Counted from the stretch's first letter, positions 35,836 to 48,690 are shown. The stretch: DNA of 64,000 bases from Anthopleura xanthogrammica (GCA_964019055.1 OZ025206.1:12806291-12870290); one strand, 5' to 3'. The notes: generated from the sequence alone by a model not told the origin. Program-made: numbers and translations.

Positions 35836-36259
35836 TCTCAGGTGACGTGCTTCCTTTGAGTGGACGAGATCATTTTCATACCGTGATCGTGCCGCGTCCT
35901 GAGTCGTTTCACAGTATGCCGCCATAAAATGCACACGCGGAAAAAAATTCAGTGTCAAAAACCCGCCTTTTCGACGACTTACGATACTCTCTGACAAATT
36001 AGAGCACTTTTCTTGTTTTAGCAACACAGCTAACTCAAAGAACTGGAGTTTATCAGAAGATCTTCTTAGATTTTGCGGAGAAAGAAAAAATAGAGAAAAA
36101 TCTTCAAATCAAGGGCGAGCCCCAACAAATTCTACTCTGCACATGTTACGTCAGGACACTGCACTGATATTTTTTAGTGTTCAACGCCTTTCAGTCTGAG
36201 TCAGTAATCTGAGTTTTACCGAGGGAAACTGGATTTTTTTTGATTGGCGAAAATAAAGA

Positions 36260-36490
36260 GGAAGAAGAAGTGAACGGAAATCGGTGTCGGGAGGCTGTGA
36301 TCCATGGATCAACAACCGCCTGCTATAAGGCTTCTTTTCAATTTTTAGGGGTTTTCACCATATTTTATCTCTTCTCTCATTTGCGAACTAGCTAATTCGT
36401 TGAAGTCTTAAGCAGGTATAATTTTAGAGAGCTTTTCATGTTTCAGCGATCACAGCCTCCTGACGCCGGTATCCGTTCACGTCTTCTTCC
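36260..36490. mobile_element. inverted-repeat element
   Basis: Arms GTGAACGGAAATCGGTGTCG and its inverted diverged copy, meeting at GGAGGCTGTGATC / GATCACAGCCTCC. Confidence 0.78.
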
Positions 36491-39289
36491 AAGCACGAAA
36501 GGCAGTGTTTGCCGCCAAAATGAGAATTTCAGTAATCTAATGTGAAAACACCGTGACTTTTATGGAGCCTGTTGGAACCCTCGTGCCGGTATATTCTGAT
36601 TGATAAATGAAAGCGACGTAAAATAGACTTAAATGGCGTCAACAGTTTTTCGAGAAAAAAACTGGGCACGCCAGTTGTCTACGCCATGCTTTCAGACAAT
36701 ATATGTGACGACAGAATTTCGTGGCCAAAGTCAATAGCTTCATATACAATTTGCGCCAAAAAATCTAACACTACAGCACTAGATAAACTACTGGAAAAAT
36801 AATATAAAATTATCAGTTAATGCCTCGTTCTATTTAGCTGAACCATTTAATCCCTCAATTTTTTCACTATTTTTTTCCATTCTCCTCCCCGTCCCCCAAT
36901 ATTTTGAAACTGCGAATTGGAAAATCCTCCGCGCACCAAAGAAATGGAATGACTTGGAGTATTATTCAGAGAATTCGAATTTTGAAAACCATCGAAACAA
37001 ATTCCGTGAGAAAACGTGAGCGAAAATTGGAACTAAAATTTGCCTAAACTCGACGCACCCGTACGCTACCTTAAGTTTCGTGTGTATTGAAGTATATGAC
37101 AAACAAACCCATTGAAACTTCATCCCTCTTGAAGCCAGTTTATAAAATAAATTTACTCGCTCGACGATGGACAGGTTGATAAGGAAAGAGGAAATGATAA
37201 GTAGCGTTATTGATAAAAGTATCCTAATATACTTGAAACGATAAGGCATTCAAAATATGACACTTCAAAAACCAGTTCAACATAAGCATCTCGGAGCCAG
37301 CAAAGTAAATCTTAAGCCATCTGTTTCTGGTGCGTTAATTGCATGTGCTGATGTTTTATACTCTTTCCAGAAGACGAGCACGGAAGGGGTGTCTTTAACT
37401 GTATCTTGTTCATTCCTTATTTCTGCTTTAGCCGAACATTGTAATGATATTTTATTTGGGTTAAAGTGAACTAATTTACGAGAAGTTTTCATGCTGCCTC
37501 AAGGCAGCGCTATTCCAAACAAATTCAGTGTGTTTTTTCTTTTCCTTCCTACATCCTTTTTAGATATTGAAATTCCTTTCCCCTTACCTATGGCTGTGAA
37601 TTTTATAGTGTATTTACTCGGCCTTCCATTTTGCACCTTTAATTTTCTGAAGGTAAAAACAGTCCTTTCGTAACCTATAGTTTTTTTTACAAGACTTTAA
37701 TACCATAGATAAAATCATTCAAGTCTTGGTTTTATTTTATATTTAAGATTGGTATCATTAATTTCGTAATCAGTCATTCAGGAGCCAAGGGTTTCGCTTT
37801 AATGTCATGACTAAACGTCTGTGTAAATTAAATACTGCGGTGCTTAAGGCATTTTTCATGAGTTTTCACTCTTATTTGTAATCAAGCTCAAAAGTAACTA
37901 AAAGCCGAAATTTCTATTTAAGCAAACAAGGGGCCTTTTCCCGCCTTTACCGATAGCGGTCGTCGCCAACTTGGCGCGTTTGCCTTAAATTACTCGGGCA
38001 AGTGACACTCTATACTAAACACTACCGCGTTTGCTGTCCAAAAACGGATCACTTCATAACCAAAACTGTCTTACAAAGACTCCATTGGTAATGTATAAGT
38101 TTGAATACTATATCTATCAACTAAATAACACCTGCCGGAGTATTGAAACTGGGAAAAAATAAATAAAATCTAAAAAAAGAATAAATTTATAACTTTGAAA
38201 TAATTAAGGACTGAAAATGGAGCCTTATTTTTTTTCTTTGGACGGAAGAGAAAAATAAAATTTGGCCGATTGCTTGGATTTTCTTTTAGCCTGTTCAGGA
38301 TCTTGAGAATACAGTGACCGGAGATTCATTGAACATTTATCGAATCTTGACATTTGTGGCATAGCTTTCCTGTTTAAACACCAATACCCGGAAAAACATA
38401 TTGAAACTTGACCACACCAAACTCCAAGTCCTCTATCGCTTTTTACTCATCTTTCATGTCTGAAAGTGCTTTACTTCGCAGAGCATTTTAAATTCTTGTT
38501 TTAACAATTTACCTATTAGGACTGCTTGAGTTGGCGCCAGGATGACGCGAGAACAGGTCTACATTAGCATATTAAGAATTGCTCTAAAAACACCGAAAAA
38601 CGGCAGCTCAATCCACGGCATCAAGAATCTATGCTGACACTTATAATGACTATTTAGTTGTGTGGCAAATAACCAGTGAATATCTCTCAATTCTACTGGT
38701 TGCCACTATTTACACAGAACTTCAGAGAACGACTCAAGTTAAGGTTATTCGCATCGATTATCAGTATTAAGTCAAATATTGCAGTGTTTAATAAACATCG
38801 GGTCTATGGGTTCTCGCTGTTCATAAATACTCTGCTTAATGAAACAAAAGGAAAAAGGAAATAAAAGAAACAAAAATGAAATAGAGACATGAGTTTTTTA
38901 TCCTATAATTTTCCTTCAAAATTTGCACTATAATCAGTTAAAGTCATTTTGAAATTCTCTTGAAGGATGGTAGTTAACATCAAGGCTTTAAAATGGTTTC
39001 ATTCTGTCGTTGAGAAATCTTACTACAATTACTAATCCAACTGCTAACAGCCCGCTACGAAACGGCTGTGACCAATACCATAATCACTCACTCACATCCC
39101 GCCAAGAGCCAATCAAATTCGTTTGATCTAATTTCATCCACTACAAAATACAATAACCGTATAACAGAGAAGTCTTGAGGCACTGGGCTCCCAAAGTGGG
39201 CATTATTATCAACTCGTTTAGCTTTCTCATGCAGACTTCTTGCTGGTCGTATAAGTTCTTTTTTGTTCTGTTTCTGCGGGAGGTTTAGT

Positions 39290-42200
39290 ATGAAGAAACG
39301 AGGCCTGGCATTTTTACTTACAGCTTCTACTTGGCTTCTAGTGCTTCGCAATTCTGCCTGCACACCAAGTAAGTTCGTATACTTTTTTTAAAACCATACT
39401 TATAAACACTATACTTGATATTGAAGAATACTCAAATACTAGTCATTTGTTTATTTTACTTCTGAATAGAGAGTACTAAATTATAGAATTCTGAGGCTAG
39501 TAGTCTATTCTGCTTTCATTTTCTCGTGGCGTCTTTAACAAAATTGCACCCTGTGTTTGACATCCGTGTGGGTTTTTCCCCAGTTGATCGATTGAAAACC
39601 AGTTGTTTATACGATGTGATAAGCTCGGATTAAAACTAATCCAGAGATTGCTTTTAACCTGCCGGAATAAGGTATGGAGGCTGAGAAGGCAGAAAACAAT
39701 GAAAGGTCCATCACAGCTATTCAAATCCTATCATCTTGTTCAATAAAGACAAGAATAGAAAAAACATTGAGTTCTTATCAAAACGTTGGTATTTTTGTTC
39801 GTAATCTTTTTTGTGGTGTTTTGGAGTGTGATAACATTTTACAAAGTGCAGCTAATAGTTTGAATAAGGCAATGCCTCGTACATCTGCTCTGATCTGCTT
39901 CGGAGACGTAACCATAGCAACCATGTGGAGGCCTAACTCCAAGCCGTTATCTGGAGCCGTGCTGGCGATCCTTGAGAGCTTTACCTAAAACATCTTTTGT
40001 TCCTAAGTGTTTCAACTATACTATCAATAGCTTAATAACATGCAAAAAAAACACCGATATCAATACATGACAATAGAATTTTAATTTTTTGAGTTTAAAA
40101 TTCTGACACGTTCACATGATTACCACCTCAATGGTGAAAACTCTCCCCTCTCCCTCCCCCTGGGGAAGACTTTTTATCCTTACCATAATATCCTAGGACG
40201 AATTTCAGACAAAAAACCTAACGTATTATTAAAAAATCTAACTCAAACATATTTTGAATCTCGAAGTGTTTAATATATAATATTACGAAACCTAGAGGTC
40301 TTATATTTACGATACACTATTTGCTTTTCACTTCCTTTTTTAATGCAACTGGCTCCTGAGAACTTCATTGCCAAGCCATCTGGGTCTCGACGACTCGCTT
40401 TAATCAATTATACACTTTTGTCTTTAGTGGGTGAAATTCATGCACAATTCTCAAGTTACGTTTAAACCGGGCCGGGACCACATTTGCGCATGCGCAGTAT
40501 TCTTATTATGCCTTTAAACTAATAACTTTATAATTGATATTAGCCTTGTAAAGCAAACTTCGGTGTTTCTTAAAAAGACTTGACTGACTTAGCTGCTCTT
40601 GTAAAGGGATTAAAACAAAATCCTTTTTGGACAAAAAAAAAATAGATTTTTTTTTTCGAAAATACTAAAAGAAAGTCAAATTCAAGCGGTTGGTTCACGT
40701 ATTTTCCCGTTGGTATATACTAGTTATACGAACAATAGTTTCCCGTGACACACTATGGAATATTCCACGAGGCACTTGTCTTTTCATTGAGTACGCACGA
40801 GCCTCCAGGCGACTGTTTATACAAGAAAATAAAAGTGACAAGTGGGATATCGATATTCCATTGTGTGCCACGAGAAACCATTGTGCATGTCAATCATTTT
40901 ATTCCATAATCAGTAATGTTTAGCGCCTGCCAGCTGATCTGAAATAGTGACGTAGAAATAACGTCACTACAAAACTGAGATGTCATAAAGCCTGCGAAAA
41001 TCAACTTTTAAAAGTTTTTATCTGCGCTGTAAATCTAGAGTTTGAGGAGAGTTTTTTAATATTTTGTCTACATTTGCTATGACATTTTCCGTTTTCCGAG
41101 TTGCCGGGCAACTAAGGATGACACCTCAGATTTGCAAATTTTCTCGATTCTGAATCGTTACTATTTTTTCTCAGATTTTTTTAGCAGGCTTTAAGCAAAT
41201 CCTAAAAATAAGAGAGAATGTATGGTTTTTGGGGACGGTGTCTTAAACCCCATACATTCTCCCTTATTTTTGCGACTTTTAAGAGCTTACCACTCTGTAA
41301 GTTTTCATCCAAACAAGCTTAAACTCGGTAATAGTTCTAATATTAGTATGATCTTCAGGGGCAGATAAAGGGTGTCCATTGTTACACCAGACACCCCGAA
41401 TAAATGTAAGTACAAAAAAAGTCAGATCAGGATTATTGATGACGTCAGTATATCGTCACTTTTTTTCATTTCCCCTTGCAAATTTCTGGATCCGCTTCTG
41501 GTCTTTTTCGTGATGAGGATCAATTCTTAACCAGATTAGTATGTGCACTAGTCACCAGTCTCTTCTTCAACCTGTAGTAGACTGATCACCTGAGACGTCT
41601 TCATTAAGAGAAAAAAAAATCTTTTCTTGCAAAATTATTTTCAGAGAGCACGATAAACACTTTCAATATTCTGATCAGCGGTACATAAGAAAGTAGCCTT
41701 TCATTGACGGAGAACATCACACCCTTGCCAGCGTTGGGTATTTTTACTTATCTGCTTTTCCTTTAAACTATTTTCATGTACTATATTAACAGCTATTGCC
41801 TAATAAAAATTGTAAAATTAAAAAAAAAAGACGTTTTCACTTGATAAAATTTGTTGCGCGCAACGATGCCGAGGCAGATCCCGATTCATCTCGTCAATGT
41901 TTGTGCGCAACAGTTGCCGGATACTGGGTGCAAAAATTCGTTGCCAGGCAACATAATACGATCTCTATACCACGAAACCTTTCTAAGATAGCGAACGTGG
42001 TGCATTGCGCATGGTCTAGCTTCGCCGGTACAAGCATATTTTGTTCACAATTGTCTTGTACAGTGCATCATCATCATGTTTATCGAAATCAGGAAATGCA
42101 TGCTTATATATCGGAGCCCGAAGACGATGTTTTACAGAATCCGCATCAACGAATTTTCGCACGACGGCATGAAGATCTAAATACCCGTTACATGAAGCAC

Positions 42201-43636
42201 CTTTTAGAGCCCAGCATCAGTTCTGTAACCGTGCCATCGTGTTCCCAAATCCGAAATCGCTTCCGCGTGGCGCATATCCTTTGCGCAAAACATTGAGTTC
42301 CCACTGAGCGTCCTGTTAATCGGTTTTAAGTATAGTTTATCAGAAATAATATGATTATTTTAACACTGTATAACTTCTTGCAGCCCAACTCCAATGCTTG
42401 TGCACCGACTGTCCAAAGGCTGTGTGTACGTCACACTATGGCTGCTACATCGACGTTAAAGAACAAAGACTAAACACCACGCATTTGCGGCAGAAGATTA
42501 CTTATGGATGTATTGAAGAATATAACATAACGATATGTAAGCGACATGAATGGAATGCCATAAAACAAAAGCGTAAACTTCCAATTTGCTGCAGTAATGA
42601 AGACCTCTGCAATATGCCCTTACTTCTTAAAGGTATGACTATTCTGCAACTGATTATTTTCCTCAAGAAAGATGATGCACTTGAACCTTTCTTAACAAAA
42701 TAACTTTAATTCTTACAACTATATGACCTCATCTGCGAATAGGACAAAACTGCACTAGGTATAAGTACCATCAAATCTATTTAAAAACTAAAAGGAACCA
42801 GAAGTCGAACGACGATAGAAATTAAGTTTTGTTATTTAGTATATCCCTTATCTGCTTATAACTACAGTAAATCCATTAGCCCTCTATTCAGCGGCCACCC
42901 TCGGGGAATTGTTAAGTGTTCGCGATCGATTAATAGAGGTATAAATTAAAGCAGAAATGCCCTTAAAAACTTTGACAACTTGCGGCTTAACAGAGATTCG
43001 CCACTTAGTCATGAGTAGAGGTACTGATAAATTAGTGCAGAAACTCTTTAGGACCTTGACAACTAGCTACTTTTGGCTCCGATTACAGGATTTTGAATAA
43101 TTAAAACGGAACAAGGATGAATCTCCTCAAAGGCTGCTTTTATCGTAATATTTGGTAGATATTAGCTTACAGACATTAGCTACTGTGGAAATTCAAGCAC
43201 AAATAAAGTTTATTCATGTATTTATGTTATATGTGGCTACTTTTAAGATCAAAGTGAGCTAGGCTTTACTGTAATACACGCACAATTTCAAATTTTTGCA
43301 GATGTAATTGAAAGAAAACACAAGAAAGAGCAATCACACAGGAAGAGAAGAAAGAGAATCCATGACAACAACAAACAAGACTGTCCTGAAGTTGAGCCTG
43401 CAATCCAATTAGCCAGCGTGATATTACCCAGCATCCTCATCGTAGTTGTCTTTTTAATTTCTTTTCTTCTTTTCGCGGAGCTGATACGACATCGCAGGTT
43501 ATACGTCTGTGAAAAATCACCTGAGGATCCGATCTTCCCCAAGTGTAAATGCAAATGTTCTAATCGAGAGTTACCCTATGATTTGACTTCGAACAGTTCT
43601 AACTTGACTCTGTCATCATTATTAGTAAAATACTGA
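39290..43636 (+). CDS. BAMBI: BAMBI-like kinase-less TGF-beta/BMP receptor homologue, 220 aa
   Basis: Three exons in phase: 39290-39368, 42384-42632, 43302-43636; introns of 3.0 kb and 0.67 kb. Exon 1 encodes a signal peptide (MKKRGLAFLLTASTWLLVL). Exon 2 encodes a small Cys-rich domain of the activin/TGF-beta receptor ectodomain type: Cys 31, 33, 36, 41, 47, a GC pair in the middle, and the hallmark CC-x5-CN (CCSNEDLCN, 95-103). Exon 3 has a basic juxtamembrane stretch, one TM segment (about 146-171) and a cytoplasmic tail of about 50 residues ending at TGA, with no kinase domain. Size and layout match vertebrate BAMBI (260 aa), which blocks type I/II receptor signalling. The Cys-rich tail motif KCKCKC recalls the CCLTC of BAMBI only loosely. 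The symbol is given by architecture; a different ectodomain protein (LY6-like) is the alternative. Confidence 0.75.
39369..42383 (+). other. BAMBI-like intron 1 (3 kb)
   Basis: No nested gene is convincing. A 166-codon open frame at about 41796-42296 has no recognisable domain. It contains CRE-repeat copy 2, a TGACGTCA at 41440-41447 and a small palindrome at 41214-41265 (GAATGTATGGTTTTTGGGGA) also found near 20851. Confidence 0.55.
40921..41016 (-). repeat. CRE-repeat, copy 2, in BAMBI-like intron 1
   Basis: Inverted copy with GCCTGCGAAAATCAAC and a degraded site (AACGTCACTAC). Confidence 0.75.
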
Positions 43637-44426
43637 AACCGCGAATGAAGGTTAAAAAAATATATTAAAGGCGAACATACAAGGAAAATAAGAACTTATC
43701 GGCAGTGAATAACAGAGTGTAAGGGATAAAGATCAGCTATACGTGCACTGAATTTATGCTGCCAAAGGTCAAATAAGTACAAACAGCAGAGAAAGGGTAA
43801 AAAGTTAGCAGGCTCGGCAGGACTTGAATATTACGTTGTATAGAGTAGCCTTATGTGCCACTTGAAACAAGGATGGCGCCGGGCGGTGATGTTATATAAA
43901 GTGATGATCAAATTTTGGACATCGCCTTTTCTGAGTTCAATATGATGCATTGTGGTATAGCTTGGGTATAAACAACACCATAAAGGCAAGATGAACAAAG
44001 ATGTTCGTTCTTAAGCTAGACCACAATGCACCATGTTCGCTGTTAGAAATGGCCTATGTGAGAATACCTCAATTTTCACATTCCCCGGTTTCCCCACTTT
44101 TCCTATAAATGTCCGGTCTGTCACGGGGCCCCCAATTTAACATTTCAAGGGTTAATGAATCTTTTATTACAAACCACCTACACATCCTAAAAGCAATGAA
44201 GCGCCTCAGTACAAAAACTTGATCCTTAGTCGCATCGAGTACATGAAAGTATATACCAGATATCAGAGTTACACTCTATTGCCTTCAAACAGTTTTTCAA
44301 GTCGTTAGCTAAAGACGCACTTGTTTATATAACTAAATTACTTAGAATACAAGAAACAAGATAAGTCTAGACCGCGCCGAGACAGCTTTGACTAAGAACT
44401 TTTCTCATAATATCAGTCAAACTAGA

Positions 44427-44577
44427 AATAGCCCATTTTCGATATTCTTGATACACACAATACAATTCAAGGCAAGGCTCTGGGGACTGATAGAATAAAG
44501 AATATATTAGGATTACTTCATTGTTTCCACGGAGCCTTGTTTTGATATACTCTACCATAATATCGAAAGTGGGCTAT
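44427..44577. mobile_element. MITE with ATAGCCCATTTTCGATATT ends
   Basis: Left ATAGCCCATTTTCGATATT, right AATATCGAAAGTGGGCTAT; the arms continue with AAGGCTC / GAGCCTT. Confidence 0.82.
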
Positions 44578-44600
44578 TAATTGAGAAGAAGAAAAATCTA

Positions 44601-44950
44601 CTGAATCATTTGTAAGACAAATTGTTAATTGTAATAAAGAAACTGCTTCATTAGATAAAGTTAAGACATGCTCACAATGTGCCTTCATGGTTGTTTTTCT
44701 CTCCTGAACTATAAACCAATTCTACTATTAACTGTTCCAGTGAATATCTCAAAACATTGACTCAGCTTCTACTGACTTATTTGTAAGACAAATTGTTAAT
44801 TGTAATAAAGAAACATTACTGCTTCATTCTGATAAAGTTAAGACATGCGCACAATGTGCCTTCATGGATATTTTCTCTCTCCTGAACTATAAACCAATTT
44901 TACTATTAACTGTTCCAGTGAATATCTCAAAAAAATTGACTCGGCTTCGA
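44601..44950. repeat. 171-bp tandem duplication, two copies
   Basis: Copies begin CTGAATCATTTGTAAGACAA (44601) and CTGACTTATTTGTAAGACAA (44772) and end with GTGAATATCTCAAAA. Identity is high. Confidence 0.9.
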
Positions 44951-45705
44951 AAGTTATTTACAGAGGTTTTGATTGTATAATATACAGCAAATTGCGCTAG
45001 TTAAAGCAGGTAATTCATTGTTTTAGACTTGCTTTGTCAAGATTAAATACAGAATTAGAGACAATAGTTTGCGTTTCTGGAACATAAGAGTTTTTTTTTT
45101 TTTTGAGTTTTTTTTTTTTTTTGGCTATCAACCATTTGCTTAGTCTATCGTAAAGACAAAGGACATTCAAGACTCTCTGAAGATGTTTGGGACACAGAAA
45201 CACCACAAAAACTGTGAATCAATGACTTTAAATGTTCGAAAATCATTTGACTGCAGAAAGTGTGATCCCATCAGTAGAAACCATTTTGAATGAGTCCTGG
45301 CCTTGATTGGACACCAAATGATTGCTTTTGCATTGATATACTATGAATTAGTAATATTACAAATGACATTTCTTATCTGTCTAGGTCGGTCCTCAAATTT
45401 TAAAATTAACCAAAGTCTAACTAGTGGTCCCAAAACACTCCTGTGGCACTCCCGAGCACACAAACTCCCCGTCTCCTGGTTGTCAGTCATGCAGATAAAT
45501 TCAAGTATGTGATAGCGATCGTTTGGCTTGTGTTTTTTTTTTTTTTTTTTTGCTCTCTTATTGATTTATGGTAAATGATTAAAGAACTTTTGTTTTTGAT
45601 GACTCCGGCTTAATTCTTAATATACTCCAAATTTCAGATTCTTAATAGACGACCGCAAACTTAATTTCATGGACATTTAATGAGTACTGAAAGTACAAAT
45701 TGTTC

Positions 45706-46720
45706 TTACAAACTATGCAAACTTGCTTTGGTGGCCATTTCTTGATCCGTAGTAGAGCAGACGGGAACAGGATTGTTTCGTCCCTGTGTGTTGCTATCTC
45801 TAATGCATGATTTCCGCTCACGAAAACTTTCCATCATACACATTATGGAGTTCAAAAAGCACGATACAATAGTCAAGTTGATCGGTAATAAAGGAAAGTT
45901 CAGGACAAGTAGTGCCGTCATGGAAGCGTCAGTTATGTGCCTTTTGCGTTGAGCCTCTTTGAAATCAATAACATAATCTCCAAAACCTATGGTGGACAGC
46001 ATCACAAACGACGCATAGATTCCTTCTAAATAACCAATGTGATTCAAGTACACGTAAAATCCTGCGCAGTATGCATGAAGAGCAATAAACTGTACGAACG
46101 AAGCGATGACAGTTTTGAAACAAATGTTTTTTGTTTCTTGCTTTTTTAGAAAACGTCTTTCGAAGATAATGATGTGCTTCTTGATAACGTCGTGCAAGAG
46201 CTCACCGGTTGATTTGAGGGTTACCATGGTGAGGGGTAAGCCAATCACAGCAAAGAGAATGAAAACCATTTGTCCTGTTATGGTTCGAGGTGTCATGTCT
46301 CCAAAACCTGTGAACAAACACGAAACAAAAATAAAGAAATAAATTGTATCCGAAACAAAACAAAACATAAACAGCAACATTAGAATTCGCCAGCCTTGTA
46401 AAATAGAAGTTCTTACCAATCGTAGTTAAAGAATAAATGACAAAATCAGCAGTTTGCCAATAACTCCAGTCCGGTGTTTCTTGAATCTTCACTGCCACAG
46501 AAATTTTGCTGACCAAAGCGACAAAATGTTCCTCAGAAATATTGGCTCCAAGAAGCCTAGAAATGTTGTTTTTGACCTCTTCTAGCATCCTGTCAGCAAA
46601 TACAGTATTGGATTCACCTGTTTGTTCAATAATCATAAATATTGCCGACCAGATTAACACGTACAATGTTAAAACTACTAAACTCTTGAACACCTTTTTC
46701 TTCAAGTTACTCTCACTCAT
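45706..46720 (-). CDS. two-pore-domain potassium channel (K2P), 301 aa
   Basis: Two exons, 46417-46720 and 45706-46307, joined inside the first pore loop (ATT-G / GT-TTT). The first in-frame ATG is at 46718-46720 (MSESNLKKK). TM1 is followed by an extracellular cap with an N-glycosylation site (NIS), then pore 1 with TTIGFGD (99-105), TM2, TM3, pore 2 with STIGFGD (206-212) and TM4. Two pore loops per subunit and both GFGD filters define a K+-selective leak channel working as a dimer in the plasma membrane. The tail after TM4 is short (about 45 residues). The C-linker lacks any motif I can tie to a subfamily. Confidence 0.92.
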
Positions 46721-47949
46721 GATGAAATACAAACACGACAAAGATTCGGGAACCTCGTTCCAGAAACGTTCAGTAAACCCGCTAAACAAAGCGAATAAAA
46801 AACTACGAATAAAGTAGAGAGTCTAATGAAAATGAGGGTCCATAAGACTGATGAAGCTGTCAATCAACAATAAAATTGTATTCTAAGATCGTTATTGTTA
46901 ACGAGAAATCTCTAAGAAAGCCGCTCGAAATTATAACACTTGAAGCATTATTTTCATATGAATGATAAGTCGGTTCGTCTCTGTCATACCCAGCATGATC
47001 GCGACTTTATGCATAACTGGATAAGTTATTCATATGTGTTTCATTACTTGCCTATCGACTACCTGCCTATCGACTGCCTATCGACTTACATCGACTACCC
47101 TGACAACTGCCTTGACACAAAGTGGTCTAGCACAAAAAAAAATTACAAACAAAAATATATATATAAAGGGATCATGAATAACAAGTACCTCAAAAGTGCT
47201 GACAAAAAGTCCGACTAAGACGAAAAATCAAAAAGCTCGTCCCATCAAATATTTGTTATTCAAGAAAGGATTGAGAAAAAATGAAAAGAACAAATGAATT
47301 ACGAATCAAACCACTATTAAAGCATAATTTTTGAACATCGAAAACAAGGTTTATTATCCTCGTATTTATTTTCCTCGTATTATCTCTGGATAAAGCCAGC
47401 TGTTACGGGCAATTCATTAATAAATTATGAGCTTTTTCGGTTAAAAACTAATAAAAATATAGATCAAAAAAAATCTGCCAAATAACTATCATGGGGATAA
47501 CTATATGAATAACAAGGTCGATGTTCATATATTATCGTTAACTTTTGCACGCTGGTTTTTATGTGTAAAGCAATGAAATTTTCAAGAAATTAAAGTTAAC
47601 TAGACGCCCTCCGCGGGGCGTAAACTCGGGCTTCCGAGGCTTGTTTCTTGGCTGGGAGATTTCACAGAGCCTACAATTTGGCTAATGAGTAGGATCTTGA
47701 ATTCAACACGAATTGTTTTGTTTTGTTCAGGATTCCATCTCTTACATGAATCTAGCTGATCTGAGGAAAAATATTAGCCAATCAAAAACGAGAACATTTG
47801 CAAAACTGAGGTGCCATCTTTGGTAGCCCAGTGACTCGGGAAATGGTTATTTCTTTATTTCATTTCCCCACCGAATAATGAATATCATAATAAATGCATA
47901 CAAATGATCAAAAACCTTACCTCAAAATCTAGATTTATCTCAAACATAA

Positions 47950-48035
47950 ACTTTTATAAGTCAATTTTCGCAGGCTTCATGACACCTCAGTTTTGCAGTG
48001 ACGTCATTTCCACGTCACCTTATCAAATCAGCTGT
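47950..48035 (+). repeat. CRE-repeat, copy 3
   Basis: Contains ATTTTCGCAGGCTTCATGAC and CAGTGACGTCATTTC (TGACGTCA at 47999-48006), upstream of the K2P gene. Confidence 0.8.
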
Positions 48036-48690
48036 ATGAAGCGGTGCTCATAATTACACCATAGTTCATTTAGTGGAGGGGTCCTAGTACTGAAAGAAAA
48101 ACACACCCATGCATTTCCGCCAGCATCTGATGAATTACTGAACTCTCCACGGGTAAATTCTACGGACATTGAACACTTATATAGCTTCATTACCAGGACT
48201 GGTTCTTAGTCCTTACTTACCTTCATATTCCACAGGAAGCCCAAAGAAAAACCGTCATAAAAAATTTATTCTCATAAAAAATTAACATTCTCTTTAATTT
48301 TCAAGATTTGGTATTTTTATGATAATTATATACAAATGCCTTGACAAAGCCCTTAACAAGGTAAAAACCTCTAGCATTAAAAAAGTTGTTGTCCAATACC
48401 TTAAAACCAATATTTCACGTGGAAAGTTGAGTGTGGAAATCGGTCGTAAATATTGGAAATACAGTATTACATTAGTTAGTGTTAGTGTAACCTTTTAAAA
48501 CATAATCATTGCAATGCTTCTGACGTAACCTAAAATAATATTTTAAACTATAATTTATATTCTATTTCCAATGCTTTGATCATGAATTGATTATTAGTAT
48601 ATGCATGCTTATGATATAGTATGTTATAGTTTATAGAGCATGATTCCGCTTTCCTGTTTAGAGCCGGTTACCATGCAGTAAAAGTATCGT

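Larger units (their letters stand above)
34628..39289. other. intergenic spacer between class C receptor B and the BAMBI-like gene
   Basis: No gene recognised in 4.7 kb. It holds three inverted-repeat elements (34850, 35385, 36260) and one copy of a CRE-bearing repeat (35761-35835). Confidence 0.6.
43637..45705. other. spacer between BAMBI-like and K2P genes (convergent 3' ends)
   Basis: No gene recognised. It holds the element at 44427, a tandem duplication at 44601 and T-runs near 45093-45122 and 45534-45551. Confidence 0.6.

Noticed and set aside
41796..42296. 166-codon open frame in BAMBI-like intron 1
   Set aside because: No recognisable domain, low complexity at the start, no homologue recognised, and it lies in an intron on the same strand.
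46721..46789. Upstream extension of the K2P frame
   Set aside because: Begins with TTG, not ATG; the ATG at 46718-46720 is the first.
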